A DNA stretch of 64,000 nt, taken from positions 1 to 64,000 of the forward strand of contig DATAZL010000044.1 of the NCBI GenBank assembly GCA_036272055.1, in the 5' to 3' direction. This stretch comes from DASZVB01 sp036272055 (GTDB lineage: Bacteria > Myxococcota_A > Polyangia > Polyangiales > Polyangiaceae). Made by a program: the position numbers and the translations under genes. Positions 53,328 through 61,521 of the stretch are shown in pieces. Under the pieces are notes generated by a model that was not told the origin of the DNA, did no database searches, and was given only the letters and a program-made list of their open reading frames with translations. Each line of letters opens with the position of its first letter. Within the stretch, counting starts at the first letter, position 1.

Positions 53328-55880
53328 TCAGTTCGCGGCGTCCTCCGGCACGAGGAGCGCGTCGGGCGAGAGGGCAAAGACCTGGGGAACGCTAAAAGCA
53401 CGGATTGGCACCCAGGACTTGTAACCACGGAACGACCACACGCGGCCGTCCTGCCCCTTCGGGACGGGGACCGATATCAGTCCGAGCCCCGCCGACGGAA
53501 CCGCGTGCCCGTCGCCGTCGAAGAGCTCGACGGGTAGTACGCTCGGGGCGTACATCGCAACCTGGTGCACGCCGCTCGGCACCCAGAAATAGACGCGCGG
53601 CGACAGGTCCGTGCTGACGAGATTTGACATCACCCATGGTGTTCCTGCCGGAGCTCGAATCACGAAGGTCGCCTTCTGATCTTCCACGTGGCAGCGGTAC
53701 CTGCCGGGCGCGGTGTCGAAGCGAACCGTGTGAGAGCCGCCGTCTGCGGGCACGGCTTCGGTGTGAACGTCCTCTCCGGCGGGGTTCGTAATGGTCACCT
53801 GATCGAAAGAGTCGAAGATGCTCTTGTTGACGGTTATCTCCACCTCGAAGGGACGGCCGGGCAGCACCTCCTGCTCGAAGTCCATCGCGCCGGCGAGCAC
53901 GAGCCGCCTCGACGCCTCCGGAGCTTGGGCCGGCAAGGGCGTCTTCGGCATGACGAGCTTGGGCGAGTAATCCCGGGTGTCGATCCGGATCGGGGGATAC
54001 GCGCGCGCGCCGTCTTGCATCAACTGCGCGAGCTCGGCGCTGCTGACCGGCTTGGTGGCCGCCGCCCAGCCGGCGCTCGCGTAGTTGTGCTCGTCGAACT
54101 CCGACTTCAGCGTCGCGTCGTGTTCCCTTCGGTCGACGATGAGCGACTTGATGCGGAAGCTCGAGACCATGGCGCGGTCGTAGTTGCGATAGAGCCACAC
54201 GATGACGCCGAGCGCCCGCTCTCGCCGCAGCCCGATGCCCGGCGTCCCACCAGTCCCCTGGTACTCGTACCAGAGACGGAGATAGTGCAGGTACGTCTGC
54301 ATGTCGGCGATGCGTCGGAGCGCGGCAGCGTCCCCCTTCGCCGCCGCCTGCGCCTCGGCGAGATCTGCGTACGACGCGCCGAGCTCGTAAGGCGTCAGCG
54401 TGAAGTGCGTCGCCCAGCGCTCCTCGAGCCGGCGCATCGCCGGCGCTCCGGCGCCGAACGCGTTGCTCAAGAAATCCGTCGCGATCGCAGCGGGATCCTC
54501 GCTGGGATCCCAGAGCAGGCGCGACGCCAGATAGAGCCCGAGGCCCATCGCACCGGAGCCGAACGACGTCTCCAGGCTGAGCCCCTCCACGCCGGCGGCG
54601 TGATAGCTGCGCGCCCTGTCGACCGGGATGTCGCGCCAGTCGAACGACGGCACGTCGTAGAGCCACTCGGCCAGCGACCAGTACGTGTAGACACTCAGGT
54701 GCTCCACGCGCTTTCGCCACGCCGTGATGAGCTTCAGCGGGCTCATCCCGGTGTGCTGATACGCCTCCGGCGCGACCATCACGTACATGTTCGGCTCGAG
54801 CGGGATGTTCGGCGGCGCGGCGTGTGCGCTGTACGCCAGCAAGCTCACGCCGTGTCCGGGGAGCTCCTTGGCCACCGCCTTGGCCACCTGGTTTGCCAGA
54901 TAGAAGACCTGGTCGCTTTCGGTGCCCTTGCCGATCGCCTTGCAGCGCTCGCAGTCGCAGTGCCCAGGCTGGTCCCCGGGTTCGACCGAGACGATCCCGC
55001 TGTTCGTCCGCTTCATGAACGCGATGCGGTCGTCGACGTAAAGCTTCACGGCCGCGGGGTTCGAGACGCAGAGCCGCGCCGCGATGGACCACTTCACGCG
55101 CTTTCCGCCGACCAGCGCGAGATACTCCGGGTGCGCTTCGAGCACCGCGCGGTACTGGAGCGCGAACGTCTCCCCGGTGTGACCGCCGAGGATGTATTGC
55201 CCGCCGAAGCCGTTCCGTCGCTTCCAGGTGTCCCAGCGCCCGCGCATCGACATCTTCGGATCGACGGGTGACGGTGAGCCGAACCCGCCGGTGCCCGCGA
55301 ACCACCGCATGAGAAACGCCGGAGTGACGACGCGATCGATCTTGAGGCCGATGTCGCTGCGCGCCGGAATCACCGTCCAGTCGTCGGCTGGCAGCAGCCA
55401 GCGAACCCCGAGCTCGCGCACGAAGAAATAGAGGCCGTTGGTCAGCCCCGCGTCCGCACTCGCGACGATGCGCAGCGTTTTCGGATCGGAGGAGCGGATG
55501 AGAAACGCCTCCGGGCCTTTCCCCGCGAGCGCGTCGACCTCCCCCGGGAGAAGACTCGCGACGTCGGCGGTACGGACGAGGACGATGCCGGAATCAGCCG
55601 GGCCCTCGGTGACGGTGAAGGCGTGGCCCGTCATCTTCTCGAGCGCCGCGAGCGCGTCGTCCATCGCCGGCTTCGGTGCCGCGGCGGGCACGTGGATCGC
55701 CCCTTCGTACAGGGTCGGTGTTCCGTAGACGGGCGGTACCACCGCGAGCGGTTGCGTCACGGGAGCGGCGTTCGACGCGGCGCTCTTCGACTCGCGATTC
55801 GGGGGCGACCGGGAACAGCCGAGCGCGCCGCAAAATACGAGCAGGGCGCCGAAGCGAAGAAGCCGAGTACGGCGCGACAT
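53328..55880 (-). CDS. DUF4838 lipoprotein, glycoside-hydrolase-like
   Basis: ATG 55880 is chosen because the signal MSRRTRLLRFGALLVFCGALGC begins there (850 aa, Cys 22 as lipobox). The alpha-glucuronidase-like N-domain (about 60-190: LVRTADVASLLPG, LTNGLYFFVRELGVRWLLPADDW) precedes a DUF4838 barrel. That barrel has VSVEPGDQPGHCDCERCKAIG (the conserved Cys pair), MYVMVAPEAYQHTGMSP and YTYWSLAEWLYDVPSFDW. A C-terminal beta domain ends near 850. DUF4838 proteins are probable carbohydrate-active enzymes of surface glycans. Substrate unknown; the local polysaccharide is a reasonable but unproven target. Confidence 0.82.
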   Translation of the reverse strand: MSRRTRLLRFGALLVFCGALGCSRSPPNRESKSAASNAAPVTQPLAVVPPVYGTPTLYEGAIHVPAAAPKPAMDDALAALEKMTGHAFTVTEGPADSGIVLVRTADVASLLPGEVDALAGKGPEAFLIRSSDPKTLRIVASADAGLTNGLYFFVRELGVRWLLPADDWTVIPARSDIGLKIDRVVTPAFLMRWFAGTGGFGSPSPVDPKMSMRGRWDTWKRRNGFGGQYILGGHTGETFALQYRAVLEAHPEYLALVGGKRVKWSIAARLCVSNPAAVKLYVDDRIAFMKRTNSGIVSVEPGDQPGHCDCERCKAIGKGTESDQVFYLANQVAKAVAKELPGHGVSLLAYSAHAAPPNIPLEPNMYVMVAPEAYQHTGMSPLKLITAWRKRVEHLSVYTYWSLAEWLYDVPSFDWRDIPVDRARSYHAAGVEGLSLETSFGSGAMGLGLYLASRLLWDPSEDPAAIATDFLSNAFGAGAPAMRRLEERWATHFTLTPYELGASYADLAEAQAAAKGDAAALRRIADMQTYLHYLRLWYEYQGTGGTPGIGLRRERALGVIVWLYRNYDRAMVSSFRIKSLIVDRREHDATLKSEFDEHNYASAGWAAATKPVSSAELAQLMQDGARAYPPIRIDTRDYSPKLVMPKTPLPAQAPEASRRLVLAGAMDFEQEVLPGRPFEVEITVNKSIFDSFDQVTITNPAGEDVHTEAVPADGGSHTVRFDTAPGRYRCHVEDQKATFVIRAPAGTPWVMSNLVSTDLSPRVYFWVPSGVHQVAMYAPSVLPVELFDGDGHAVPSAGLGLISVPVPKGQDGRVWSFRGYKSWVPIRAFSVPQVFALSPDALLVPEDAAN

Positions 55881-55952
55881 GTGCGCGGACGCTACCACGA
55901 TGATTCGTGTACGCGCGCCAGCCCATCGAGCGCAGCGACGCCCGCGTTTTGG

Positions 55953-57440
55953 TCAGCCGGACGCGGGCGAGACGGCGCGCATCAACAAGGACGGCGCGCG
56001 CGTGTGAATGCGCACGAGCGCCTGCTCCACCGAGTCGGCCACTACTTGCAACAAGATCTCGATCTGCGGAGGCAGCTCGATCTCGTTCAGGTTGCATCCG
56101 AAGCGGAGAAGGCTGTCCGACGCGCCGGGAAACGCGCGCACCACGAACTCCGCCTCGGCGAGCTTCCCATCGATATCGCCGTCGGGTCGCTGAGCCCAGC
56201 GCCAGGAGGGCTGCTCGCCGGAGGGCACGTACTCGGCGTAAGCGAACTGCGCGGCGTCGAGGACCCGCTCGAGCGCCGCCCAGACGTCGGCGGCCGACGA
56301 CGCGGACTCGGCCTGGACGACCAGCGGCGGCAGTGCGCGACGGAGCCGATCGGTCGGCCCCCGGAGGAGCTCTGCACGCTGCCGCCGCTTCAGGAGGAGA
56401 ACCTCGAAGAAACCGGCGAAGCGGACTACCCCGATGAGCATCAGGACCGCGCCGGTGATCGCCACGCCGACCTGCCAGTTTCGCCCGAGGGCGGCGGCAA
56501 GGGCCGCGAAGCAGAGGAACATGCTGCAGCCGTAGAGGATGAGCACCGCGCGCCGGTGAGTGACCCCGAGGTCCAGCAAGCGGTGATGCAGATGCTGTCG
56601 ATCGGCGGAGAAGAGCGAGCGGCGACCGACCATGCGCCGCACCATCGCGAGAAGCGTGTCCGTGATCGGCAGCCCGAGCGCGATGACCGGCACGAGGAGC
56701 GACGCGATGGTGCTCTCTTTCTGACGGCCGGACATGAGCGCCGCGGTGCCGAGCGCATAGCCGAGGAACATGCTCCCCGAGTCACCCATGAAGATGGTGG
56801 CGGGGTTGAAGTTGTAGAAGAGGAAGCCGAGCACGGCGCCGCTGAGCGCAGCGTTCAACACCGCGGCGAGCACGTTGCCGGTGACCCACGCAACTACCAG
56901 GTTCGTCGCCGTGGCGAAGAACACGACGCCGCCAGCGAGCCCGTCGAGCCCGTCGATGAGGTTGATCGCGTTGATGAACGCGAGGATCCACACGATGGTG
57001 AAGACGAAGCTCAGCGCGGTGCCGATGAAGATCGGGCCGAGGCCGGGGACGAACACGGTGGTCGCGATGCGAGCGCCGCCGAACCAGGCGACGACGGCGA
57101 CGACCGTTTGCAAAAACAGCTTTCGCTTGGCGCCGAGCGCGCGCACGTCGTCCACCACGCCGGTGAGCGCGATCAGCACGCCGGCACCGAGGAACACCCA
57201 GAGAGCGGGCAAGTCCGAGATGGCGCCGCGCAGACCACCCGACGCAATGACGGCGACGACCGCCGCCACGTAGGCAATGACGATCGCTACACCGCCGAGT
57301 CGTGGAGTCGTCACCGCGTGAACACGGCGGCCTCCAGGGAGATCCACTGCGCCGATCGCGATGGCCATCCGGCGCACGACCGGAGTGAGCAGCGCAGCCA
57401 CCACGATTGCGACGATCCCGGCTATGAGTCCCGCATTCAT
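55953..57440 (-). CDS. wecA: WecA/TagO-type phosphoglycosyl transferase with a C-terminal GAF-like domain
   Basis: The 495-aa protein starts at ATG 57440. Residues 1-340 are the polytopic MraY-like enzyme that moves a sugar-1-phosphate from a UDP-sugar to undecaprenyl phosphate. They include DLPGGRRVHAVTTPRLGG, VVDDVRALGAKRKLF (DD pair), NAINLIDGLDGLAGGV, FNPATIFMGDSGSMFLGY and SADRQHLHHRLLDLG (HLHHR). Residues of about 360-480 are an extra cytoplasmic region ending PPQIEILLQVVADSVEQAL, which looks like a GAF-type fold. This enzyme probably primes the local polysaccharide. The extension is unusual for the family. Confidence 0.93.
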   Translation of the reverse strand: MNAGLIAGIVAIVVAALLTPVVRRMAIAIGAVDLPGGRRVHAVTTPRLGGVAIVIAYVAAVVAVIASGGLRGAISDLPALWVFLGAGVLIALTGVVDDVRALGAKRKLFLQTVVAVVAWFGGARIATTVFVPGLGPIFIGTALSFVFTIVWILAFINAINLIDGLDGLAGGVVFFATATNLVVAWVTGNVLAAVLNAALSGAVLGFLFYNFNPATIFMGDSGSMFLGYALGTAALMSGRQKESTIASLLVPVIALGLPITDTLLAMVRRMVGRRSLFSADRQHLHHRLLDLGVTHRRAVLILYGCSMFLCFAALAAALGRNWQVGVAITGAVLMLIGVVRFAGFFEVLLLKRRQRAELLRGPTDRLRRALPPLVVQAESASSAADVWAALERVLDAAQFAYAEYVPSGEQPSWRWAQRPDGDIDGKLAEAEFVVRAFPGASDSLLRFGCNLNEIELPPQIEILLQVVADSVEQALVRIHTRAPSLLMRAVSPASG

Positions 57441-57615
57441 CGCATTTTCCCGGACAAGAAGACCTGCCAGCGCACGTAAGTGACCCGTTCGACTGGGCTA
57501 TGGGTTGCCAGGTCGCGGCGAAGCATTCACCCTCCTCGCGCGATAGTAAAGGTCTTCATCCCAGGCGGATTTACGGGAGTGGCACCGGGCGAACCGACGC
57601 GATAAAAGGCTTGAC

Positions 57616-57644
57616 CTCGAGACGGGGCTCGGCTCCGTCTCGAG
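57616..57644 (+). promoter_or_regulatory. Perfect 10-bp inverted repeat in the leader of the membrane-protein gene
   Basis: CTCGAGACGG (57616-57625) and CCGTCTCGAG (57635-57644) are exact inverse complements around a 9-base loop, 19 bp before ATG 57664. TTGACC sits immediately upstream at 57611-57616. No -10 box is clear. It could be an operator or a leader hairpin for the gene below. Confidence 0.45.
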
Positions 57645-57663
57645 TGCGCGCGGTGCCGGAAAC

Positions 57664-58971
57664 ATGATCGAGATCGTCCCCATCTCCCTCGTCTGCATCC
57701 TGGGATTCGCTCTCGCGACGGTCATCTCGAAGCAGTTCGAGAAGGACCTCGAGCGCCTCATCTTCGCGAGCTTCTTCGCCCATATTTTCAGCGCTTTCGG
57801 CCAGGTCTGGCTGATGCGCTACTTCTATGGCTCGGGTGACATCCTCGGCTACACCGCGATGGGCGAGGCGCTCTCTGCCGCCCTTCGGGTCGACTTTTAC
57901 GAGTTCTTCCCCGAGGTGCTGAAGATGCTCGTGCACCTCCCTGCCGTCGTGCCGGTGGAGATTCCCGGACAGGGTACCTCGACGGCTTCGATGGGCGCGC
58001 TCGCCTGCCTGGTGACGTTCTTCACCGGGGGGTCCGCGTACACCCTCTGCTGCGTGGTTGCGATCGGCGGCTTCCTCGGACAGGTCGCGATCTTCCGCGC
58101 CTTCAGAAACGCGTTCCCGCGCGAGTACCACGTCCGCCTGGCCGTCTGCGCGACGCTCATTCCCTCCGCCGTGTTCTGGTCATCGGGCTTCCTGAAGGAA
58201 GCCGTCGCGATGTTCGGCTTCGGGTACGTCGTCTACGGCATCGGAGAGCTCGTGCGCAAGCCGGGGCTAGTCCCCGTCCTGATCATCGCCGGAGCGACTC
58301 CGTTCATCGGTCTGATCAAGCCGTACATCCTGGTGGGTTGCCTGGCCGGCGGAGCGGCATGGATCTTCTTCCGCTCCTCGGATAGAGGCAATCGCATAAC
58401 CGGCGGCCAGGTGGTCGTCGCGCTCTTCGTGGCGGCTCTCGGCAGCGCCGCCATCCAGCGCCTGTTCCCGAGCTACTCGCTCGAAGGACTCGGTCAGCAA
58501 GCGGCGTATTATCAGGAGATCGGGCAGCTCTCGGAGGGCGGTTCGAACTATCAGATCGCGGATCTCGGAGAGAAGTCGCTCGGAGGGACGCTCATCTATG
58601 CGCCCGTGGCGCTCTTCACGTCGCTGTTCCGCCCGATCCTAGTCGAGGTACGGAGCCCGCAGGTCTTCATCAATTCGCTCGAGACCACGGCGGTGCTGGT
58701 GCTGATCTTTCGGGCGATCTGGCGGCGCGGCGTGGGTGGCACCTGGGCGATGATCAAGCAAATGCCGATGCTGGCGTTCTGTCTCGCGTTCGTGCTCGTG
58801 TTCGGCACCGGCGTCGGCTTCACGACGACGAACCTCGGCACGCTGTCGCGATACCGCATGCCGCTCGTGCCGTTCCTCTGGTCGCTCGCCCTCGTCCTCG
58901 GCGCGGAGTTCGAAAAGAAAGAGGCGACGGAGCGCTCCGCCGTTCCGCCCTTCGCCAACCTGACGTCCTGA
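57664..58971 (+). CDS. Polytopic membrane protein, candidate polysaccharide polymerase
   Basis: The 435-aa protein starts at ATG 57664. About ten hydrophobic segments are visible: ISLVCILGFALATVI, FASFFAHIFSAFGQVWL, GALACLVTFFTG, LCCVVAIGGFLGQVAIF, LIPSAVFWSSGFLKEAVAMFGF, LVPVLIIAGATPFIGLI, VVVALFVAALGSAA, FINSLETTAVLVLIF, MLAFCLAFVLVFGTGVGF and MPLVPFLWSLALVLGA. A long loop (about 275-320) includes AAYYQEIGQLSEGGSNYQIADLGEK. The SSGFLKEA and TLSRYRMPLVPF motifs resemble membrane enzymes of polysaccharide clusters. It could be a Wzy-like polymerase, but I do not recognise a named family. Confidence 0.6.
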   Translation: MIEIVPISLVCILGFALATVISKQFEKDLERLIFASFFAHIFSAFGQVWLMRYFYGSGDILGYTAMGEALSAALRVDFYEFFPEVLKMLVHLPAVVPVEIPGQGTSTASMGALACLVTFFTGGSAYTLCCVVAIGGFLGQVAIFRAFRNAFPREYHVRLAVCATLIPSAVFWSSGFLKEAVAMFGFGYVVYGIGELVRKPGLVPVLIIAGATPFIGLIKPYILVGCLAGGAAWIFFRSSDRGNRITGGQVVVALFVAALGSAAIQRLFPSYSLEGLGQQAAYYQEIGQLSEGGSNYQIADLGEKSLGGTLIYAPVALFTSLFRPILVEVRSPQVFINSLETTAVLVLIFRAIWRRGVGGTWAMIKQMPMLAFCLAFVLVFGTGVGFTTTNLGTLSRYRMPLVPFLWSLALVLGAEFEKKEATERSAVPPFANLTS

Positions 58972-58977
58972 CGCGGC

Positions 58978-60159
58978 TCAGGTTCCGAGCAGATCGCGAT
59001 ACAGCGCGAGCGTCTGTGCGATCACCGCGTCGAGGCTGAACCGTTCGCGCGCGAGCCGCGCGCCCGCCTCACCCATCGCCACGAGCGCCGTTCTGCTCAT
59101 CGTGAGCGCGCGCTCCATGGCCGCTTCGAGCGCGCCCGCGTCGCGCTCCGGCACGAGAAAGCCCGTCTCCCCGTCCACGACGACGTCACGACAGCCGGGG
59201 ACGTCGGTGGTGATCCCCGGGCGGCCACACGCGGCGGCCTCGACCATCGCGAGCGGCAAGCCTTCGCGATACGACGGGAGCACGACGACGTGCGCGCGAG
59301 CGAGCGTCGCGGGCATCGCGTCGTGCTCGAGTTCGCCCCACCACTCGACGGCGCCGCTCGCGACCCACTCGTCGATGCGACTCCGGTCGATGGCCGCGGG
59401 ATTTCCGGGATCGACGCGGCCGAGCAGCACGAACCGCACCGTCGGATGACGGACCTTGAGCCGCGTCGCGGCCTCGACGAACTCGCCGACTCCCTTGTCC
59501 CAGAGGAGTCGCGCGGGGACGAGGAACGTGAACGGCCCTTCCGGCAAGGGGGTCGGGAAATATCGCGTCAGATCGACGCCCGAACCCCGCACGAGCGCGG
59601 CGCGCGACCGATCGACGAGCTTCCGCCCCACGAACGTCGCGCGATCGTCGTCGTTCTGGAAGATGACCCGCGTCTTCTTGCCGTCGAGCGCGACCCGATA
59701 GGCGGCCCACAGCGTCCGGCGTAGCAGGCGATGCGGCAGCCGATCTTCGGTGCGCGGAATGAAGACGTAGCCGAGGCCGCTCACGGCGTTGACGATGCCC
59801 CTGACGCCGAGGGCGCGCGCCGCCATGGAACCGTAGAGAACCGGCTTTATCGTGACGTGATGGACGATGTCGGGGCGGAACGTCAGATAGACGCGCCCGA
59901 GGTCCGCGACGGTGCGGAGCTCTTCCCGCGGGCGCGTCCCTCCTCGCTCGATGCGGAGCGGGAAGAACCGCATCCCCGCCGCCTCGATTTTCGGGCCGCT
60001 CCCGGTGTCCCCGGCGCAAACGCCGACCTCGAACCCCGCTGCCTGGGCCGCCCGCGCGAGCGGCAACCGGTGCGACAGGAAGAACCAGTCGGCATTCACC
60101 ACGAACAGCAGGCGACGCCGAGAGCGCACCACGAGGGCGTTTTTCGTACCGTCAACCAA
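58978..60159 (-). CDS. Glycosyltransferase family 4
   Basis: The 393-aa GT-B protein starts at ATG 60159. It has LLFVVNADWFFLSHRLPLARAAQAAGFEVGVCAGDTG, FRPDIVHHVTIKPVLYGSMAARALGVRGIVNAVSGLGYVF (typical of capsule GT4 enzymes), FLVPARLLWDKGVGEFVEAA and VVLPSYREGLPLAMVEAAACGRPGITTDVPGCRDVV (E-x7-E). The first helix with SHRLPLA is the WcaI/PimB-like group. It probably adds a hexose or amino sugar to a lipid-linked glycan. It is convergent with the polytopic membrane protein gene, with 6 bp between the stops. Confidence 0.9.
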   Translation of the reverse strand: MVDGTKNALVVRSRRRLLFVVNADWFFLSHRLPLARAAQAAGFEVGVCAGDTGSGPKIEAAGMRFFPLRIERGGTRPREELRTVADLGRVYLTFRPDIVHHVTIKPVLYGSMAARALGVRGIVNAVSGLGYVFIPRTEDRLPHRLLRRTLWAAYRVALDGKKTRVIFQNDDDRATFVGRKLVDRSRAALVRGSGVDLTRYFPTPLPEGPFTFLVPARLLWDKGVGEFVEAATRLKVRHPTVRFVLLGRVDPGNPAAIDRSRIDEWVASGAVEWWGELEHDAMPATLARAHVVVLPSYREGLPLAMVEAAACGRPGITTDVPGCRDVVVDGETGFLVPERDAGALEAAMERALTMSRTALVAMGEAGARLARERFSLDAVIAQTLALYRDLLGT

Positions 60160-60246
60160 CGACGCCCGTCAACGTCCATCGGGAGCGTCGTCGCGGGACG
60201 AACGGCGCGTCTTGGCAAGCGTCGCGGCTCAAGGCATAGCTCGCCC

Positions 60247-61521
60247 GTGAACACGAACCCGCGCCGGGTCCTCTACGTCACCTACGACGGGCTGAACGAG
60301 CAGCTCGGGCAGAGCCAGGTGCTTCCGTATCTGCGCGGTCTCGTGAAGCTCGGACACCGCTTCGAGGTCATCAGCTTCGAGAAGCCGGGGTCGCCCCTCT
60401 GCTACCGCAAGGAGCACTCGGAGGGCATCACCTGGACGGCACTGCGCTATCACAAGACTCCGACGTTACCGGCGACCGCGTTCGACATGACGCAGGGCCT
60501 CGCCGCTGCCGGGCTCGAGTCGATCTTGAACCGGACGGATCTGATCCACGTGCGCTCGTACGTGCCGTGCGCCCTGGTGCTGCCGTGTGTGGAAGCGCTA
60601 CGTATTCCGCTCCTCTTCGACATGCGTGGTCTCTGGGCGGACGAGCGCGCCGAGGCCGGTCGCTGGGACGCGGAGGGAAAGCAGTACAAGGGGACGAAGG
60701 CGATAGAGCGGGTGCTGCTCCGTCGCGCGGACGCGATCTCGGTGCTCACCTTGCGCCTCCAGAATTACCTGCGAGGCGACTATCCGCATGCGGCAGAGAT
60801 CGGCGCGAGCATCCACACCATCCCGACCTGCGTCGATCTCGACCATTTTCGTCCCGACGTCGCGCCGCACGCCGAGACGCGCGCGGAGCTCGGCGATGCG
60901 AAGGTGCTCCTCTATCTCGGCGCGATCGGCTCGTATTACCTGCCGCGGGAGATGGCGAATTTCTATCTCGCGTGGCGCAAGTACGCGAGCCCGTCGCGGC
61001 TCCTCGTCGTCTCACGACAGGACGCCACGGAGATCCGCGACGTGCTCGCCGAAGCGGGCGTCGCGCACGAGCTCGTGTATCGCTCGGCCACGCGGGCCGA
61101 GGTGCCGTCGTTCGTCCGCTGTGGGCACGCGTCGTTCGGGCTCTATCGCGGGCGACAGCTCGCGTCCTACGGGACCGCCGCGACGAAGACCGGCGAGACG
61201 CTCGCGTGCGGCCTCCCCTTCGCGTCGTCGGTGGTCGGTGACGTCGCCGTTCAGCTCGGCAATTCGCCGGCCGGCGTCTCGGTGTCGGACGAACGCCCCG
61301 AGACGCTCGACAGAGCCGCGCGCGAGCTCGCGGCGAAGGCGTTCGCACCCGGTGTCGCGGCGCACGCGCGACGGCTCGCTGAGAGCTGGTACGACCTGGC
61401 TCCCGCGGTGACCGCCTACGACGCGATCTATCGCGGAATGCCGCGACGTCACCTCGCCCAGACGTCGCTCCTCGACACGTCGTGGCCGCCTTCCAAGGGG
61501 AACGATGCCGTCGCCCGCTGA
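60247..61521 (+). CDS. Glycosyltransferase family 4
   Basis: GTG 60247 is chosen because the preceding codons overlap the divergent gene's leader and lack the family N-terminus. The 424-aa protein has RVLYVTYDGLNEQLGQSQVLPYLRGLVKLGHRFEVISFEKP, LIHVRSYVPCALVLPCVEALRIPLLFDMRGLWADERAEAG, ADAISVLTLRLQNYL and VLLYLGAIGSYYLPREMANFY in the C-domain. The donor site GTAATKTGETLACGLPFASS varies from the usual E-x7-E. It overlaps the next GT4 start by 17 bp, so the two are coupled. Confidence 0.88.
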   Translation: MNTNPRRVLYVTYDGLNEQLGQSQVLPYLRGLVKLGHRFEVISFEKPGSPLCYRKEHSEGITWTALRYHKTPTLPATAFDMTQGLAAAGLESILNRTDLIHVRSYVPCALVLPCVEALRIPLLFDMRGLWADERAEAGRWDAEGKQYKGTKAIERVLLRRADAISVLTLRLQNYLRGDYPHAAEIGASIHTIPTCVDLDHFRPDVAPHAETRAELGDAKVLLYLGAIGSYYLPREMANFYLAWRKYASPSRLLVVSRQDATEIRDVLAEAGVAHELVYRSATRAEVPSFVRCGHASFGLYRGRQLASYGTAATKTGETLACGLPFASSVVGDVAVQLGNSPAGVSVSDERPETLDRAARELAAKAFAPGVAAHARRLAESWYDLAPAVTAYDAIYRGMPRRHLAQTSLLDTSWPPSKGNDAVAR

